DNA from: a virus
IMG/VR virus record: IMGVR_UViG_3300002835_000386
Location: 1 to 42,464 of that record
DNA: 42,464 nucleotides
Strand: one strand, 5' to 3'
A program made the position numbers and the translations under genes. Shown in pieces: positions 16,146-22,993 of this stretch. The notes beneath the pieces are model-generated. The model was given only the letters and a program-made list of their open reading frames with translations. It was not told where the DNA came from and did not search any database. Each line of letters begins with the position of its first letter. The first letter of the stretch is position 1.

Positions 16146-16577
16146 TTATAAAATACAGTTGTCAGCAAAAGAATAATAAGATTCTTTTGTTAAAATAATA
16201 TGGTCGATAACTTCTATTTGAAATAATAAAGCAGCCTTTTTTATTTGTTTAGTCAAATTAATGTCAGCATCCGAAGGTTTTAAATTTCCTGACGGATGAT
16301 TGTGGCACAAAATTATTTTACTTGACAATGTCTTTAAGGCGGTTGACATTATTATTCTAATATCTGCTATTGCTCCTGCTATTGCGCCGATTCCTATAAT
16401 TTGATGACAAAGAATGTTATTGGCATGATCTATATATATAGCAGCAAAAACTTCCTGATATTCCATTCTGTTTTCAAATTCTGGAATACTTTTACAGTAA
16501 TCAACAGACGTCTGACTATTTGATACTTTGCCAACTATTTTTTTAGAATACTGGACTTTTACTTCATTTACTTTCAT
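16146..16577 (-). CDS. RadC-like JAB/MPN domain protein
   Basis: A 143-aa metalloprotease-fold protein. The zinc motif is intact: HNHPSG at 92-97 followed by Asp103 in SDADINLT, with an upstream Glu (about 42) as the possible fourth element. RadC-like proteins are common on phages, plasmids and islands, usually near anti-restriction genes; the substrate is unknown. Here it is the first gene after promoter B, so it should be expressed early. Confidence 0.85.
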   Translation of the reverse strand: MKVNEVKVQYSKKIVGKVSNSQTSVDYCKSIPEFENRMEYQEVFAAIYIDHANNILCHQIIGIGAIAGAIADIRIIMSTALKTLSSKIILCHNHPSGNLKPSDADINLTKQIKKAALLFQIEVIDHIILTKESYYSFADNCIL

Positions 16578-16596
16578 AATTGGTTGTTTTGTTACG

Positions 16597-16624
16597 TAAA
16601 TTTAATATTAATTATTTGAATAAA
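16597..16624 (-). promoter_or_regulatory. Promoter B (minus strand)
   Basis: TTTA at 16621-16624 is 16 bases from TAAATTTA at 16597-16604 on the minus strand. It is nearly identical to promoter A for over 50 bases (16593-16645), including the TATTTACAAAAATAAAT upstream box. It lies 20 bases before the RadC-like gene. Confidence 0.7.
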
Positions 16625-16712
16625 AAAATATTTACAAAAATAAATAAAAAAAAATGTCCGCATCGAAGGACACGGACACAAAAGAACACTTTAACAACTT
16701 ACTACTTCACAT

Positions 16713-16862
16713 TTATTTCCTGTATTCTCCAAACTTTGAAATACTTATCTCGAAGTTTTTGACATCGATTTTTAATTCCTTAAATTGTTCCAAAGCCTTT
16801 TCCATGTTTTCCGCTTCAATGATCATTCGTTTGTCATTGTACTTTATTTCAAATTTACTCAT
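16713..16862 (-). CDS. Short hypothetical protein (49 aa)
   Basis: A 49-aa frame from an ATG at 16862 to TAA at 16713. It is an amphipathic, charged protein (begins MSKFEIKYNDKRM, ends SKFGEYRK). Its ATGA start overlaps the stop of the small membrane protein upstream, a strong sign that it is translated. No family is recognised. Confidence 0.6.
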   Translation of the reverse strand: MSKFEIKYNDKRMIIEAENMEKALEQFKELKIDVKNFEISISKFGEYRK

Positions 16863-16990
16863 GAGTACCATTTTTTTACAAGGTCAACAATAAAGTAAAT
16901 AGCAAACGCCAAGGTTACAATGCCTCCAGCGACAACGAAGATGTTGGCAAGGTCTTTAATCAATTTTTCTCTTTCCCTTTCAGTCATCAT
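16859..16990 (-). CDS. Small single-pass membrane protein (42-43 aa)
   Basis: A short protein with a charged N-terminus (MTEREREKLIKD) and one membrane span of about 20 residues (IFVVAGGIVTLAFAIYFIV), ending in KKWYS. It begins inside the 3' end of the upstream gene and overlaps the next gene by four bases. The start could be either of two adjacent ATGs. Tiny phage membrane proteins of this form often modulate lysis or exclusion, but no such role is shown here. Confidence 0.6.
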   Translation of the reverse strand: MMTEREREKLIKDLANIFVVAGGIVTLAFAIYFIVDLVKKWYS

Positions 16991-17240
16991 GATTTTTCTT
17001 TTCTTTTTGTTTTAAACGATATTCTTTTTGGTAGGCTTTTATCTTTTCAGCATTTTTAAGCCTAAATCTTTTGTGTTTGTCGTATAACAACTCTGGCTTT
17101 TCTCTTTTGTTTTCATGATACCTTTTTTTCTTGTTTTCCAAATTTTTTAAACGCTTTCTTTCTTTTTGATAGGGTGACATATTTAAATAATATGCCTTCA
17201 TATATTCCGATTTACGGGCTTTCTTTTCTTCGTCACTCAT
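16980..17240 (-). CDS. Tyr/Lys-rich small basic protein, family copy 1
   Basis: An 86-aa, very basic protein (MSDEEKKARKSEYMKAYYLN start). It shares a 'DEE-K/R...Y...YY...M-P-QK' pattern with the two genes upstream and with 25989-26213. It is probably helical and may bind nucleic acid, given its charge and regular Tyr spacing. It overlaps its upstream paralogue by eight bases. No characterised homologue is recalled. Confidence 0.7.
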   Translation of the reverse strand: MSDEEKKARKSEYMKAYYLNMSPYQKERKRLKNLENKKKRYHENKREKPELLYDKHKRFRLKNAEKIKAYQKEYRLKQKEKKNHDD

Positions 17241-17484
17241 ATTTACTTTTTAACTTTCGTTCACGATATTCTTTTGCTTTGATTAGTGATGCCTCAATGT
17301 TCGCGTAATAATATGCTCGGCTTTTGTCTTTCCTTATTTGCCTTTCTTCGTCCGTCAACTTCCAGTAATTGTCCTTGTTCCTGATGCGCGTTGCCTCCCT
17401 TCTTTTATCCTTTTGGAAGGCTGGCATTTTGCGGTAATATTCACGGTTGTATGTCCTTAATTTTTCCCTTTCTTCATCTGTCAT
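17233..17484 (-). CDS. Tyr/Lys-rich small basic protein, family copy 2
   Basis: An 83-aa protein of the same family. It starts MTDEEREKLRTYNREYYRKM, then PAFQKDKRR, with a second internal DEERQIRKDKSRAYYYAN unit. The protein therefore looks like two repeats of a roughly 40-residue element. It overlaps both neighbours, making a run of three tandem paralogues. Function unknown. Confidence 0.7.
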   Translation of the reverse strand: MTDEEREKLRTYNREYYRKMPAFQKDKRREATRIRNKDNYWKLTDEERQIRKDKSRAYYYANIEASLIKAKEYRERKLKSKYE

Positions 17485-17656
17485 GGCTTTTATTTTGTTT
17501 TCTTGCCTCTTTTCTTTTTATTGAAATTTTTTCAGCATTTCTATAATAATAAGCAAGGCTTTGTTCAGATTTTTTTTTCTTTTGATAAGGTAACATTCTT
17601 AAGCAATATTCTTTATATTTTAATCTTTTTATTGCTTCCCTTTCTTCGTCTGTCAT
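17474..17656 (-). CDS. Tyr/Lys-rich small basic protein, family copy 3
   Basis: A 60-aa protein, the shortest of the tandem paralogues. It keeps MTDEEREAIKRLKYKEYCLR and the following MLPYQKKKK block. Its ATG overlaps the stop of the dCTP deaminase gene. It sits directly downstream of nucleotide-metabolism genes in the same transcript. Function unknown. Confidence 0.65.
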   Translation of the reverse strand: MTDEEREAIKRLKYKEYCLRMLPYQKKKKSEQSLAYYYRNAEKISIKRKEARKQNKSHDR

Positions 17657-18192
17657 GGCTGCTTATTTAAATAATTCTTTGAGGCAACTGGATCTTTCCC
17701 CTGATTTGAATACTTTGCATCTTGTTTTTTATCATACGAAATATTTGGCATCTCCGAAATATCTTGATAAGTAAGCTGAGCGATTTTCATGTTTGGGTAA
17801 ATCTTCAACGGCTGAACCGTCAAAAGCTCAAGCGTCCAATGACCTTTGAATCCAACGTCGCCAAATCCTGCGGTAACGTGTACGAATAAACCGAGCCTTC
17901 CAAGCGAACTTTTGCCCTGGATAATTGGCACGTGCTTGATGGTCTCCGTGTATTCCACCGTGGAAGCAAGGTAAACAATGCCGGGCTGGAGAATCAATCC
18001 TTCATCGAAAATAATCATGGGTGCGGATGGGTTTTTCTTGCGCACATCCAATACGCGCTCCGTGTAAAGAACCAAGGTATTTGACAAAGTTAAATCGTAA
18101 CTATTGGTGCCAAGGTTCTCAGGGTTAAACGGCTCAATAACGATGTTACCTTCGGTGATTTCGTCAATGATGGTTTTGTCGGTTAAAATCAT
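17653..18192 (-). CDS. dcd: dCTP deaminase (dUTPase superfamily)
   Basis: A 179-aa trimeric enzyme converting dCTP to dUTP, feeding dTTP synthesis. The family motif GKSSLGRLGL (93-102), the following VHVTAGFGD and the catalytic Glu122 in HWTLEL are present, as is an N-terminal LGTNSYDLTL. Length is normal for bacterial Dcd. A bifunctional deaminase/dUTPase is possible and cannot be told from sequence alone. It overlaps the next gene upstream, a nucleotide pyrophosphohydrolase-like protein, by four bases. Confidence 0.88.
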   Translation of the reverse strand: MILTDKTIIDEITEGNIVIEPFNPENLGTNSYDLTLSNTLVLYTERVLDVRKKNPSAPMIIFDEGLILQPGIVYLASTVEYTETIKHVPIIQGKSSLGRLGLFVHVTAGFGDVGFKGHWTLELLTVQPLKIYPNMKIAQLTYQDISEMPNISYDKKQDAKYSNQGKDPVASKNYLNKQP

Positions 18193-18518
18193 TTGTCGTA
18201 TTTTTTCCTGTTATCAAATTCTTTTTTTGTAAAATAATATTCAGTCAGCATTTGCGCGTTGCATTGCAGGTGTGCCGCATGAAGGCAACCGCTTTCTGGG
18301 TCAATGTCCTCACCCAGGCGAATGGCTTCCAAGTGACGCAAGGCGGAGGCAATCACCTCGCTCCATGGCATACCCTTTTCCCAATTTCCAGCGGGATATT
18401 TATCAAGTCCCTTTGTCCAAACTTTGGCGCATTCACGGTGAGCCAACGGGGGAATGAGGTCGTATCTGATTTTTTCATCATTGAACCTTAAACCCCTTGT
18501 TTCGTTTTTCTCATTCAT
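18189..18518 (-). CDS. dATP/dGTP diphosphohydrolase-like protein (DUF5664-like)
   Basis: A 109-aa protein with GLRFNDEKIRYDLIPP near the N-terminus, KYPAGNWEKGMPWSEV mid-protein and SALRHLEAIRLGEDIDPESG with a following HAAHLQCNAQML. This order matches the DUF5664 (dATP/dGTP diphosphohydrolase N-terminal-type) family as I remember it. That family is related to helical MazG-type pyrophosphohydrolases with His/Glu/Asp metal ligands. It probably trims purine dNTPs. Its overlap with dcd suggests coordinated dNTP-pool control. Confidence 0.75.
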   Translation of the reverse strand: MNEKNETRGLRFNDEKIRYDLIPPLAHRECAKVWTKGLDKYPAGNWEKGMPWSEVIASALRHLEAIRLGEDIDPESGCLHAAHLQCNAQMLTEYYFTKKEFDNRKKYDK

Positions 18519-19110
18519 TTAAAAATCTTTTGTAGTACTCACTTATTTCTTTACAAGTCTGCTCAATTAAAACAATGGCTTTCAGTAAGTCATCCATTTC
18601 AAAGGTATGGTTTAATTCATAACTTTCGCCCGTAAAAGATAAGCCGTTTTTGGTCATCTTTGTTCCCAGCCAGTTGATTTGGCTTTCGGGGATCGTGTCC
18701 CCATTTACAAACATTGCCAGCGCGTAAACTTTCATTTGAAGGCTATTGTGCAACGTGTGCATTGTCCACGGTTTCCCTGAGGTTTTAAAGTCAATAACGC
18801 GGTTGTTTTCCCTGTCCCACGCATCAATGTAACCAACGACTTGAATGTCGTTTATACTCAGACTTATCGGTTTCTCAGCCTCAAGACCTTTGAAGCCTTG
18901 TATTTTGTCAATGTAAAAATCTGGAAAGGTCTCCATGATTATACCGTTTTTGATAAACGCCTCCGTATCCTCGGCAAAGCGTTTGCCAAAGTCCATGTAA
19001 ATGGATGGTTCTTCGGGAAGGTTTAAAAAGTAACGGTTGATATACTTTTGGCGGTCACTGTACCAAAGATTAATTTGGCTGACTGATATGTATTTTTTTG
19101 GAAGGAGCAT
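18511..19110 (-). CDS. PD-(D/E)XK nuclease, RecB/Cas4-like
   Basis: A 199-aa protein with the core VVGYIDAWDRENNRVIDFKT at 91-110. Asp96, Asp107 and Lys109 form the PD-(D/E)XK active site, and a downstream LQMKVYALA helix supplies the conserved Gln. The N-terminal SQINLWYSDRQKY segment is typical of RecB-like nucleases. The likely role is exonucleolytic DNA recombination, replication or host-DNA turnover. There is no fused helicase and no Cys cluster for an Fe-S centre, unlike many Cas4 proteins. Confidence 0.82.
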   Translation of the reverse strand: MLLPKKYISVSQINLWYSDRQKYINRYFLNLPEEPSIYMDFGKRFAEDTEAFIKNGIIMETFPDFYIDKIQGFKGLEAEKPISLSINDIQVVGYIDAWDRENNRVIDFKTSGKPWTMHTLHNSLQMKVYALAMFVNGDTIPESQINWLGTKMTKNGLSFTGESYELNHTFEMDDLLKAIVLIEQTCKEISEYYKRFLNE

Positions 19111-19112
19111 GG

Positions 19113-19439
19113 TTATTTATTTTCATTAGGTTTAAAAAATACTTCAGCACCTCTTATCCAACCGTCTTTATAGGCGTTCATAATTTCCTCAGCATACATT
19201 TTCTTTGCCTCATTCAAAGCATCGACAATGGCTTGGTATTCGCTTTCGTAAAACTCGGAAGCGTCTAATACCTTGTCATAAAAGTATTCAATCGACGTTT
19301 CTTTTTCTTCTTGGTTTTCCATTTGTACAGGATCTGCCTTTTTGAAAACGCGATACTCAGTACCGTTGTCTAATGTAATATAAACATCAACACTCTGTTG
19401 ATAAGTGTTATTTAATTCCTTTTCTTCTTGGTTTTCCAT
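19113..19439 (-). CDS. Hypothetical protein with partial duplication of neighbouring gene
   Basis: About 108 aa from the ATG at 19439. The longer frame would start inside the terminator hairpin. Residues around 12-33 (VYITLDNGTEYRVFKKAD) closely match VITLDNGTEARVYGKADD of the gene at 19511-19969. The rest is an acidic, helical region ending FFKPNENK. A MENQEEKE segment occurs twice, at residue 1 and again after the shared motif, suggesting an internal duplication. Function unknown. Confidence 0.65.
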   Translation of the reverse strand: MENQEEKELNNTYQQSVDVYITLDNGTEYRVFKKADPVQMENQEEKETSIEYFYDKVLDASEFYESEYQAIVDALNEAKKMYAEEIMNAYKDGWIRGAEVFFKPNENK

Positions 19440-19467
19440 CTTTCTTTTGTTTTTCGGCGCGGTAAAA

Positions 19468-19491
19468 CCCCAGCCATATTTCAGGCTGGGG
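19468..19491 (-). terminator. Probable intrinsic terminator
   Basis: An 8-bp perfect stem, CCCCAGCC with GGCTGGGG, and an eight-base loop. On the minus strand it is followed by only TTTT before ACC, so termination may be partial. It separates the 19511-19969 gene from the one at 19113. Confidence 0.55.
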
Positions 19492-19510
19492 AAAAAACGT
19501 ACCAAATTGA

Positions 19511-19969
19511 TTAAAAATATTTTCCTAATTGAATAAATATCGTGGCGGCGGCAGGTTGTGCATGGGCAGGCTCAAGTCCCGAAGCTTGCAACTGGTGAAA
19601 TATGTCGGCGTAAACCGAAGTCATAAGGGTTGCTTTCTCCGTTATTTCGTCGTGTGTCATTTTACCGTTGCTTTTAGGCGGTACATTTGCCGCCTGCTGC
19701 ACGTTTGCGCCTTCGGTGGGTGTTTGTACCTTTTCGGGTATTTCGTTCGCTGTGAGCATATCGAATGCGACTTTGTAACTTTTGCCGTCGTGGATAACGG
19801 TAACGGCATCGTCTTTTTTTAATGCCTTCAATTTTTCGTCGTCGGCTTTCCCGTAAACGCGCGCCTCTGTGCCATTGTCCAATGTAATGACGGCGTTAAT
19901 GGAAGGTCCGTATTGACCCTCAAACACTTTGCCCGCGGTATATTTAACCTTGCCTTTTAGAATATTCAT
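19511..19969 (-). CDS. Putative OB-fold-like DNA-replication/recombination accessory protein
   Basis: About 152 aa from the ATG at 19969. The N-terminal half (ILKGKVKYTAGKVFEGQYGP, then ITLDNGTEARVYGKADD) alternates beta strands in a way that suggests an OB-fold. I have seen similar proteins beside exonuclease genes in phages. A Pro/Asn-rich linker follows, then a C-terminal helical segment ending TIFIQLGKYF. It lies close to the RecB-like nuclease and may be its single-strand-binding partner. The identification is an inference. Confidence 0.5.
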   Translation of the reverse strand: MNILKGKVKYTAGKVFEGQYGPSINAVITLDNGTEARVYGKADDEKLKALKKDDAVTVIHDGKSYKVAFDMLTANEIPEKVQTPTEGANVQQAANVPPKSNGKMTHDEITEKATLMTSVYADIFHQLQASGLEPAHAQPAAATIFIQLGKYF

Positions 19970-20204
19970 TTCCTGCTTGAATTTGAAAATTTTGAGAATC
20001 GTACCACATTTGTTTTTTATGGTCACTTATTGCCTTCCAGTCTATTTCCTGATCGTAATTAACTATGTATCCTGCGAAAAAGTATTTTTCAAGTTCCCTC
20101 GCCCCTTTATCTCTCCACCATTTTTTTAATCTAAATGGTTCAACAACGTAGTCAGGGCAAACACTTAATGAGACTTTTAGTGCAAATTCTTGAATCGTAA
20201 TCAT
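19944..20204 (-). CDS. Small hypothetical protein
   Basis: An 86-aa Trp/Tyr-rich protein with a basic middle (FRLKKWWRDKGARELEK). The C-terminus overlaps the start of the OB-like gene by 26 bases. There is no signal or membrane segment and no known family. The FTKK/KWW-type basic patch could contact nucleic acid, but nothing confirms it. Confidence 0.6.
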   Translation of the reverse strand: MITIQEFALKVSLSVCPDYVVEPFRLKKWWRDKGARELEKYFFAGYIVNYDQEIDWKAISDHKKQMWYDSQNFQIQAGNEYSKRQG

Positions 20205-20542
20205 TTCGTTGGTATTTTTTCCATTTCCTTAATAGCATTTCCGCAATATTCAATAATGCTAATATTCAAATTAAACATTCTTGAATTTTTGTTATTTGCC
20301 GCGTGCTTTTCAAATTTGTGCATCATTTCAATAACCTCGTCTTTGTAAAATTGTATCGGCGTTACTTTGTAAGAATCAACTAATTTAAATGTATATCTCA
20401 GCGAATACATATACATATCTAAAGACATAAGCCAATCATTCTGGCTATCAATGCTTAACTTGTTGATTTCTTGTCTAAGTTTAATAACGGTTTCTTCGTA
20501 ATAATTTAGAAGATTGTTTGCTTGCTCTAATGAATTGTTCAT
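20201..20542 (-). CDS. Hypothetical helical protein
   Basis: A 113-aa, almost wholly helical protein (LEQANNLLNYYEETVIKLRQ near the start), probably a coiled coil or four-helix bundle. It overlaps the next gene by four bases. No family is recognised. It is preceded by an AAAAACAAACCAAAG leader, the block's recurring start signal. Confidence 0.6.
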   Translation of the reverse strand: MNNSLEQANNLLNYYEETVIKLRQEINKLSIDSQNDWLMSLDMYMYSLRYTFKLVDSYKVTPIQFYKDEVIEMMHKFEKHAANNKNSRMFNLNISIIEYCGNAIKEMEKIPTK

Positions 20543-20564
20543 CTTTGGTTTGTTTTTAAAGTGA

Positions 20565-20819
20565 TTAATTATTTATAATTACCCAGTCCATTTCATTCTC
20601 AGCCACAAGAGGCATGAGATTGTAACGGTTGATTTTTGGGTATAACTCAAGGTCAATGTCATGCGGCTCAAATGTCCAGCCGTGGATCTCGATGTTATCC
20701 TCAGGGGAATGAGGAGACGTTTGTCCGTACAAGCCGAAGCCGTGGGAGAAGATAACGTGTACAAAGTGACCTTTCTTTTTATCGAGGGTACATTTGCAGG
20801 TGTATTTTGTAACATTCAT
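20565..20819 (-). CDS. Hypothetical protein
   Basis: An 84-aa protein, beta-rich at first (TKYTCKCTLDKKKGHFVHVI), then Pro/His-rich (GQTSPHSPEDNIEIHGWTFE). It has two Cys and four or five His, so a metal site is possible. Another frame on the same strand is open for most of its length, but this one has the standard leader and better composition. No family is recognised. Confidence 0.6.
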   Translation of the reverse strand: MNVTKYTCKCTLDKKKGHFVHVIFSHGFGLYGQTSPHSPEDNIEIHGWTFEPHDIDLELYPKINRYNLMPLVAENEMDWVIINN

Positions 20820-20853
20820 TTGGTAAGTTTTTAAATGTGGAAAAATGGAGTGA

Positions 20854-21072
20854 TTAGCTCCATGATTCTTGAACTTTTTTAATATCCTGGTCTAACTTGT
20901 TTAGGTACTCATTTGCCATTCTTGCAACGATTGGCATTTTGTTTGCCTCCCATTCTTCGTCGGTGCAACCCTGAGATTTTACCGCGTGGTAAACAGTTTT
21001 TACAAAAGAAGCATCGCATACTAATTCGTGAACCTTGTCAAAGTGGTTTCTTAATTCAGTCATTGTCATCAT
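20854..21072 (-). CDS. Small hypothetical protein, first gene after promoter A
   Basis: A 72-aa charged, helical protein (start MMTMTELRNHFDKVHELV). It sits 30 bases downstream of promoter A, so it is probably among the first products of its transcript. The frame begins with ATG ATG ACA ATG, so three starts are possible. The leader AAAAACCAATTATC precedes it. Function unknown. Confidence 0.65.
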   Translation of the reverse strand: MMTMTELRNHFDKVHELVCDASFVKTVYHAVKSQGCTDEEWEANKMPIVARMANEYLNKLDQDIKKVQESWS

Positions 21073-21101
21073 GATAATTGGTTTTTGTTATTTTCAATAC
21101 G

Positions 21102-21129
21102 TAAATTTAAATATAATTATTTGAATAAA
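21102..21129 (-). promoter_or_regulatory. Promoter A (minus strand)
   Basis: TTTA at 21126-21129 is separated by 16 bases from TAAATTTA at 21102-21109 on the minus strand. The whole region 21098-21150 is nearly identical to 16593-16645 (promoter B) and shares its upstream box with promoter C. Confidence 0.7.
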
Positions 21130-21151
21130 AAAATATTTACAAAAATAAATT

Positions 21152-21185
21152 AAAAAAAAAGTGAGGCATAATTTCTATGCCCCAC
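21152..21185 (-). terminator. Intrinsic terminator
   Basis: GTGAGGCATA (21161-21170) pairs with TATGCCCCAC (21176-21185) with one mismatch and a five-base loop. Minus-strand transcripts then read a run of nine U. It ends the unit that finishes at 21210 and stands directly before promoter A. Confidence 0.85.
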
Positions 21186-21209
21186 CAAAACAAAACCAAA
21201 TTATGAAAC

Positions 21210-21944
21210 TTATCTTAGTAACACCTTGCGCCATACGGCTAACTTGTAAGCAATTGCGCGGGCGCGTGGCATATTTCCTTCTTCAATTTTTCGAAAATGG
21301 TTCTTTCTATCAATCATATTATCTGAATCTGGCTTTTCGTTCTTTGCCATTTCCTGCGCCTCAGCCCACAAGGCTTCCTTTTCCCCTTCGCCCCATTCAT
21401 TGATATATCCACGTTTCACGCATTCGTCGTACCAAAACACGGGTATTTCTTCCAATGGCTTTTGAAAGTTTTTCAGCTTATTATCAAAGTCCTTATCATA
21501 TTCCTCAGCCACTTTGCTTAGGCGTTTCATGCGATCTTCTTCTTCTTTCTTTGCTTGCAAATCGGAATCCATGGCAAAGTATATCTTTTGCCTCCAGGTG
21601 ATGTACGCGGTTATTATTCGCCCAATGGCATGAAGGTCAACTTTGCCATATAATTTGTGGTCATTAATATCAAGTTCTTGTTTCGCAAACTTTTCAAAAG
21701 CAAGTTTAATTTCATCGACGGCAAGCAACTTGTAATTTGAAATAAATTCGGTAACCTCTATCAAGTGTTCGGGCTTTGGTTCAATGCCATACACGGGGAG
21801 CAGTTGGCTTAAGGTTTGGGCAATCTTGGGGATGGCTTCCTTTGCCCCTGTTTTAAAAATCCTTAATTCGCGGTTCTGAATTACAAGCTGCACGTCTTGT
21901 ATTTTCTCTTCCACGCGATTTGCAATCATTGGTAAATTGTTCAT
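21210..21944 (-). CDS. Putative replication protein (helicase-loader-like)
   Basis: About 244 aa from the ATG at 21944. It is charged and mostly helical. The middle (EVTEFISNYKLLAVDEIKLA, and a following YGKVDLHAIGRIITAYITWR) resembles replication-accessory proteins of Bacteroidota prophages that accompany an initiator, from memory. No Walker motif is visible, so it is not an ATPase. It shares an operon with the winged-helix protein at 22994, which supports a role in helicase loading. Confidence is modest. Confidence 0.5.
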   Translation of the reverse strand: MNNLPMIANRVEEKIQDVQLVIQNRELRIFKTGAKEAIPKIAQTLSQLLPVYGIEPKPEHLIEVTEFISNYKLLAVDEIKLAFEKFAKQELDINDHKLYGKVDLHAIGRIITAYITWRQKIYFAMDSDLQAKKEEEDRMKRLSKVAEEYDKDFDNKLKNFQKPLEEIPVFWYDECVKRGYINEWGEGEKEALWAEAQEMAKNEKPDSDNMIDRKNHFRKIEEGNMPRARAIAYKLAVWRKVLLR

Positions 21945-21957
21945 AATGGTTTGGTTT

Positions 21958-22182
21958 TTATAAGTTATAAATTTCGCGTTCAACTTCTTGCCAGTAATCA
22001 GATAAATCAAAATCTTTATCTACTGATTTAATTTCTAAAATTTCAATTATTGCAAACAAAGCGCAATTCTTTGCTAACATAGAAACAATTATTTCCTGCC
22101 CTAATTCTCCGCCAATATTTAAAATAAGGAAATAGTACTGGTCAAAAAGTTCTTTTGCTTTTTCTTTTGGTGTTTTGTTCAT
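21958..22182 (-). CDS. TPKEKA-family small protein, minus-strand copy
   Basis: About 74 aa from the ATG at 22182 (longer upstream frames are unlikely). It starts NKTPKEKAKELFDQYYF and has LNIGGELGQEIIVSMLAKN. It is closely similar to the plus-strand protein at 30884-31111 (TPKEKADELF, then SIGGELGQEILVSILAKQ). It is a short helical protein of unknown role that recurs in Bacteroidota phages. Confidence 0.75.
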   Translation of the reverse strand: MNKTPKEKAKELFDQYYFLILNIGGELGQEIIVSMLAKNCALFAIIEILEIKSVDKDFDLSDYWQEVEREIYNL

Positions 22183-22226
22183 AATTATTGGTTTTAATTT
22201 AAAAGTAATTTTGGTTTGTTTCATTA

Positions 22227-22979
22227 TTAATCTCCACAAAAACAATCAATATTAGGTTCATCAAATAATTGTGGATTTAATGCTAAATGTTTTAAAGTAG
22301 TCATTGAAAAATCTGAATGAAATTTACTACCTATTTTTGCCTCCATATCAATCCACCATTGTAAGCGTTCGGGCATTAAATGTGCTTGTGCTACTTTCTT
22401 TTTTAATCCTTTAAGAAAGCAAAAGTCGCAATTTCCATGCTCGCTATGAATATTTAAATCAAAGTCTTGTTGTTTCCAAAAATTTAAAACATCTTGCTTT
22501 GTTATGTTAAAATCCCATAATGGAAATAAATATTCCCATCTATCTTTTTTTACCTTGTTTTTCATTTTATAGTATCGGTTAGGTTCATCCTTTCTTATTC
22601 CTACAGCCGCGTCCCACTCTACAAAACCTAAACTTTGTAAATACTTTGACATTGGTTTAATTTTTAAATCGCTCGTGCAAAACCTTGTCACCCTGTTAGG
22701 CAAATAATTTCTTTTTTCAATCAACTGTTCAAAAGGTTTGCCATCCCGTGAAGCCGTTTCATAATTTACAATCTTAAATTTTTCTTCTGGACAAAATTCA
22801 ATCCAAACTACATTTAAATTCCAAGCCAAATCGCACGCGTTTACAAAGTCCAATGTTTCAGGCATCTCTTTGCCCGTGTTGGCAAAAGTAAAAATCAATT
22901 CATCTTTTGGATAATTATCAATCATAATCTTTGCCATCATTGCCGAGGAACGCCCCCCCGAAAAACTTACTTGAATCAT
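22227..22979 (-). CDS. PP-loop ATP pyrophosphatase / PAPS reductase-like protein
   Basis: A 250-aa protein. The PP-loop SFSGGRSSA at 5-13 binds ATP or an adenylyl substrate, and NTGKEMPETLDF at 34-45 is typical of the PAPS reductase/DndC-type family. Cys101 (RFCTSDLK), Cys184 and Cys187 (CDFC), and Cys246 and Cys248 (CFC) could hold an Fe-S cluster or zinc. The real substrate is unknown: sulfur transfer to DNA or tRNA is one possibility, sulfate assimilation another. No dnd partner genes are nearby. Confidence 0.75.
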   Translation of the reverse strand: MIQVSFSGGRSSAMMAKIMIDNYPKDELIFTFANTGKEMPETLDFVNACDLAWNLNVVWIEFCPEEKFKIVNYETASRDGKPFEQLIEKRNYLPNRVTRFCTSDLKIKPMSKYLQSLGFVEWDAAVGIRKDEPNRYYKMKNKVKKDRWEYLFPLWDFNITKQDVLNFWKQQDFDLNIHSEHGNCDFCFLKGLKKKVAQAHLMPERLQWWIDMEAKIGSKFHSDFSMTTLKHLALNPQLFDEPNIDCFCGD

Positions 22980-22993
22980 GTTCTTTGTTTTTT

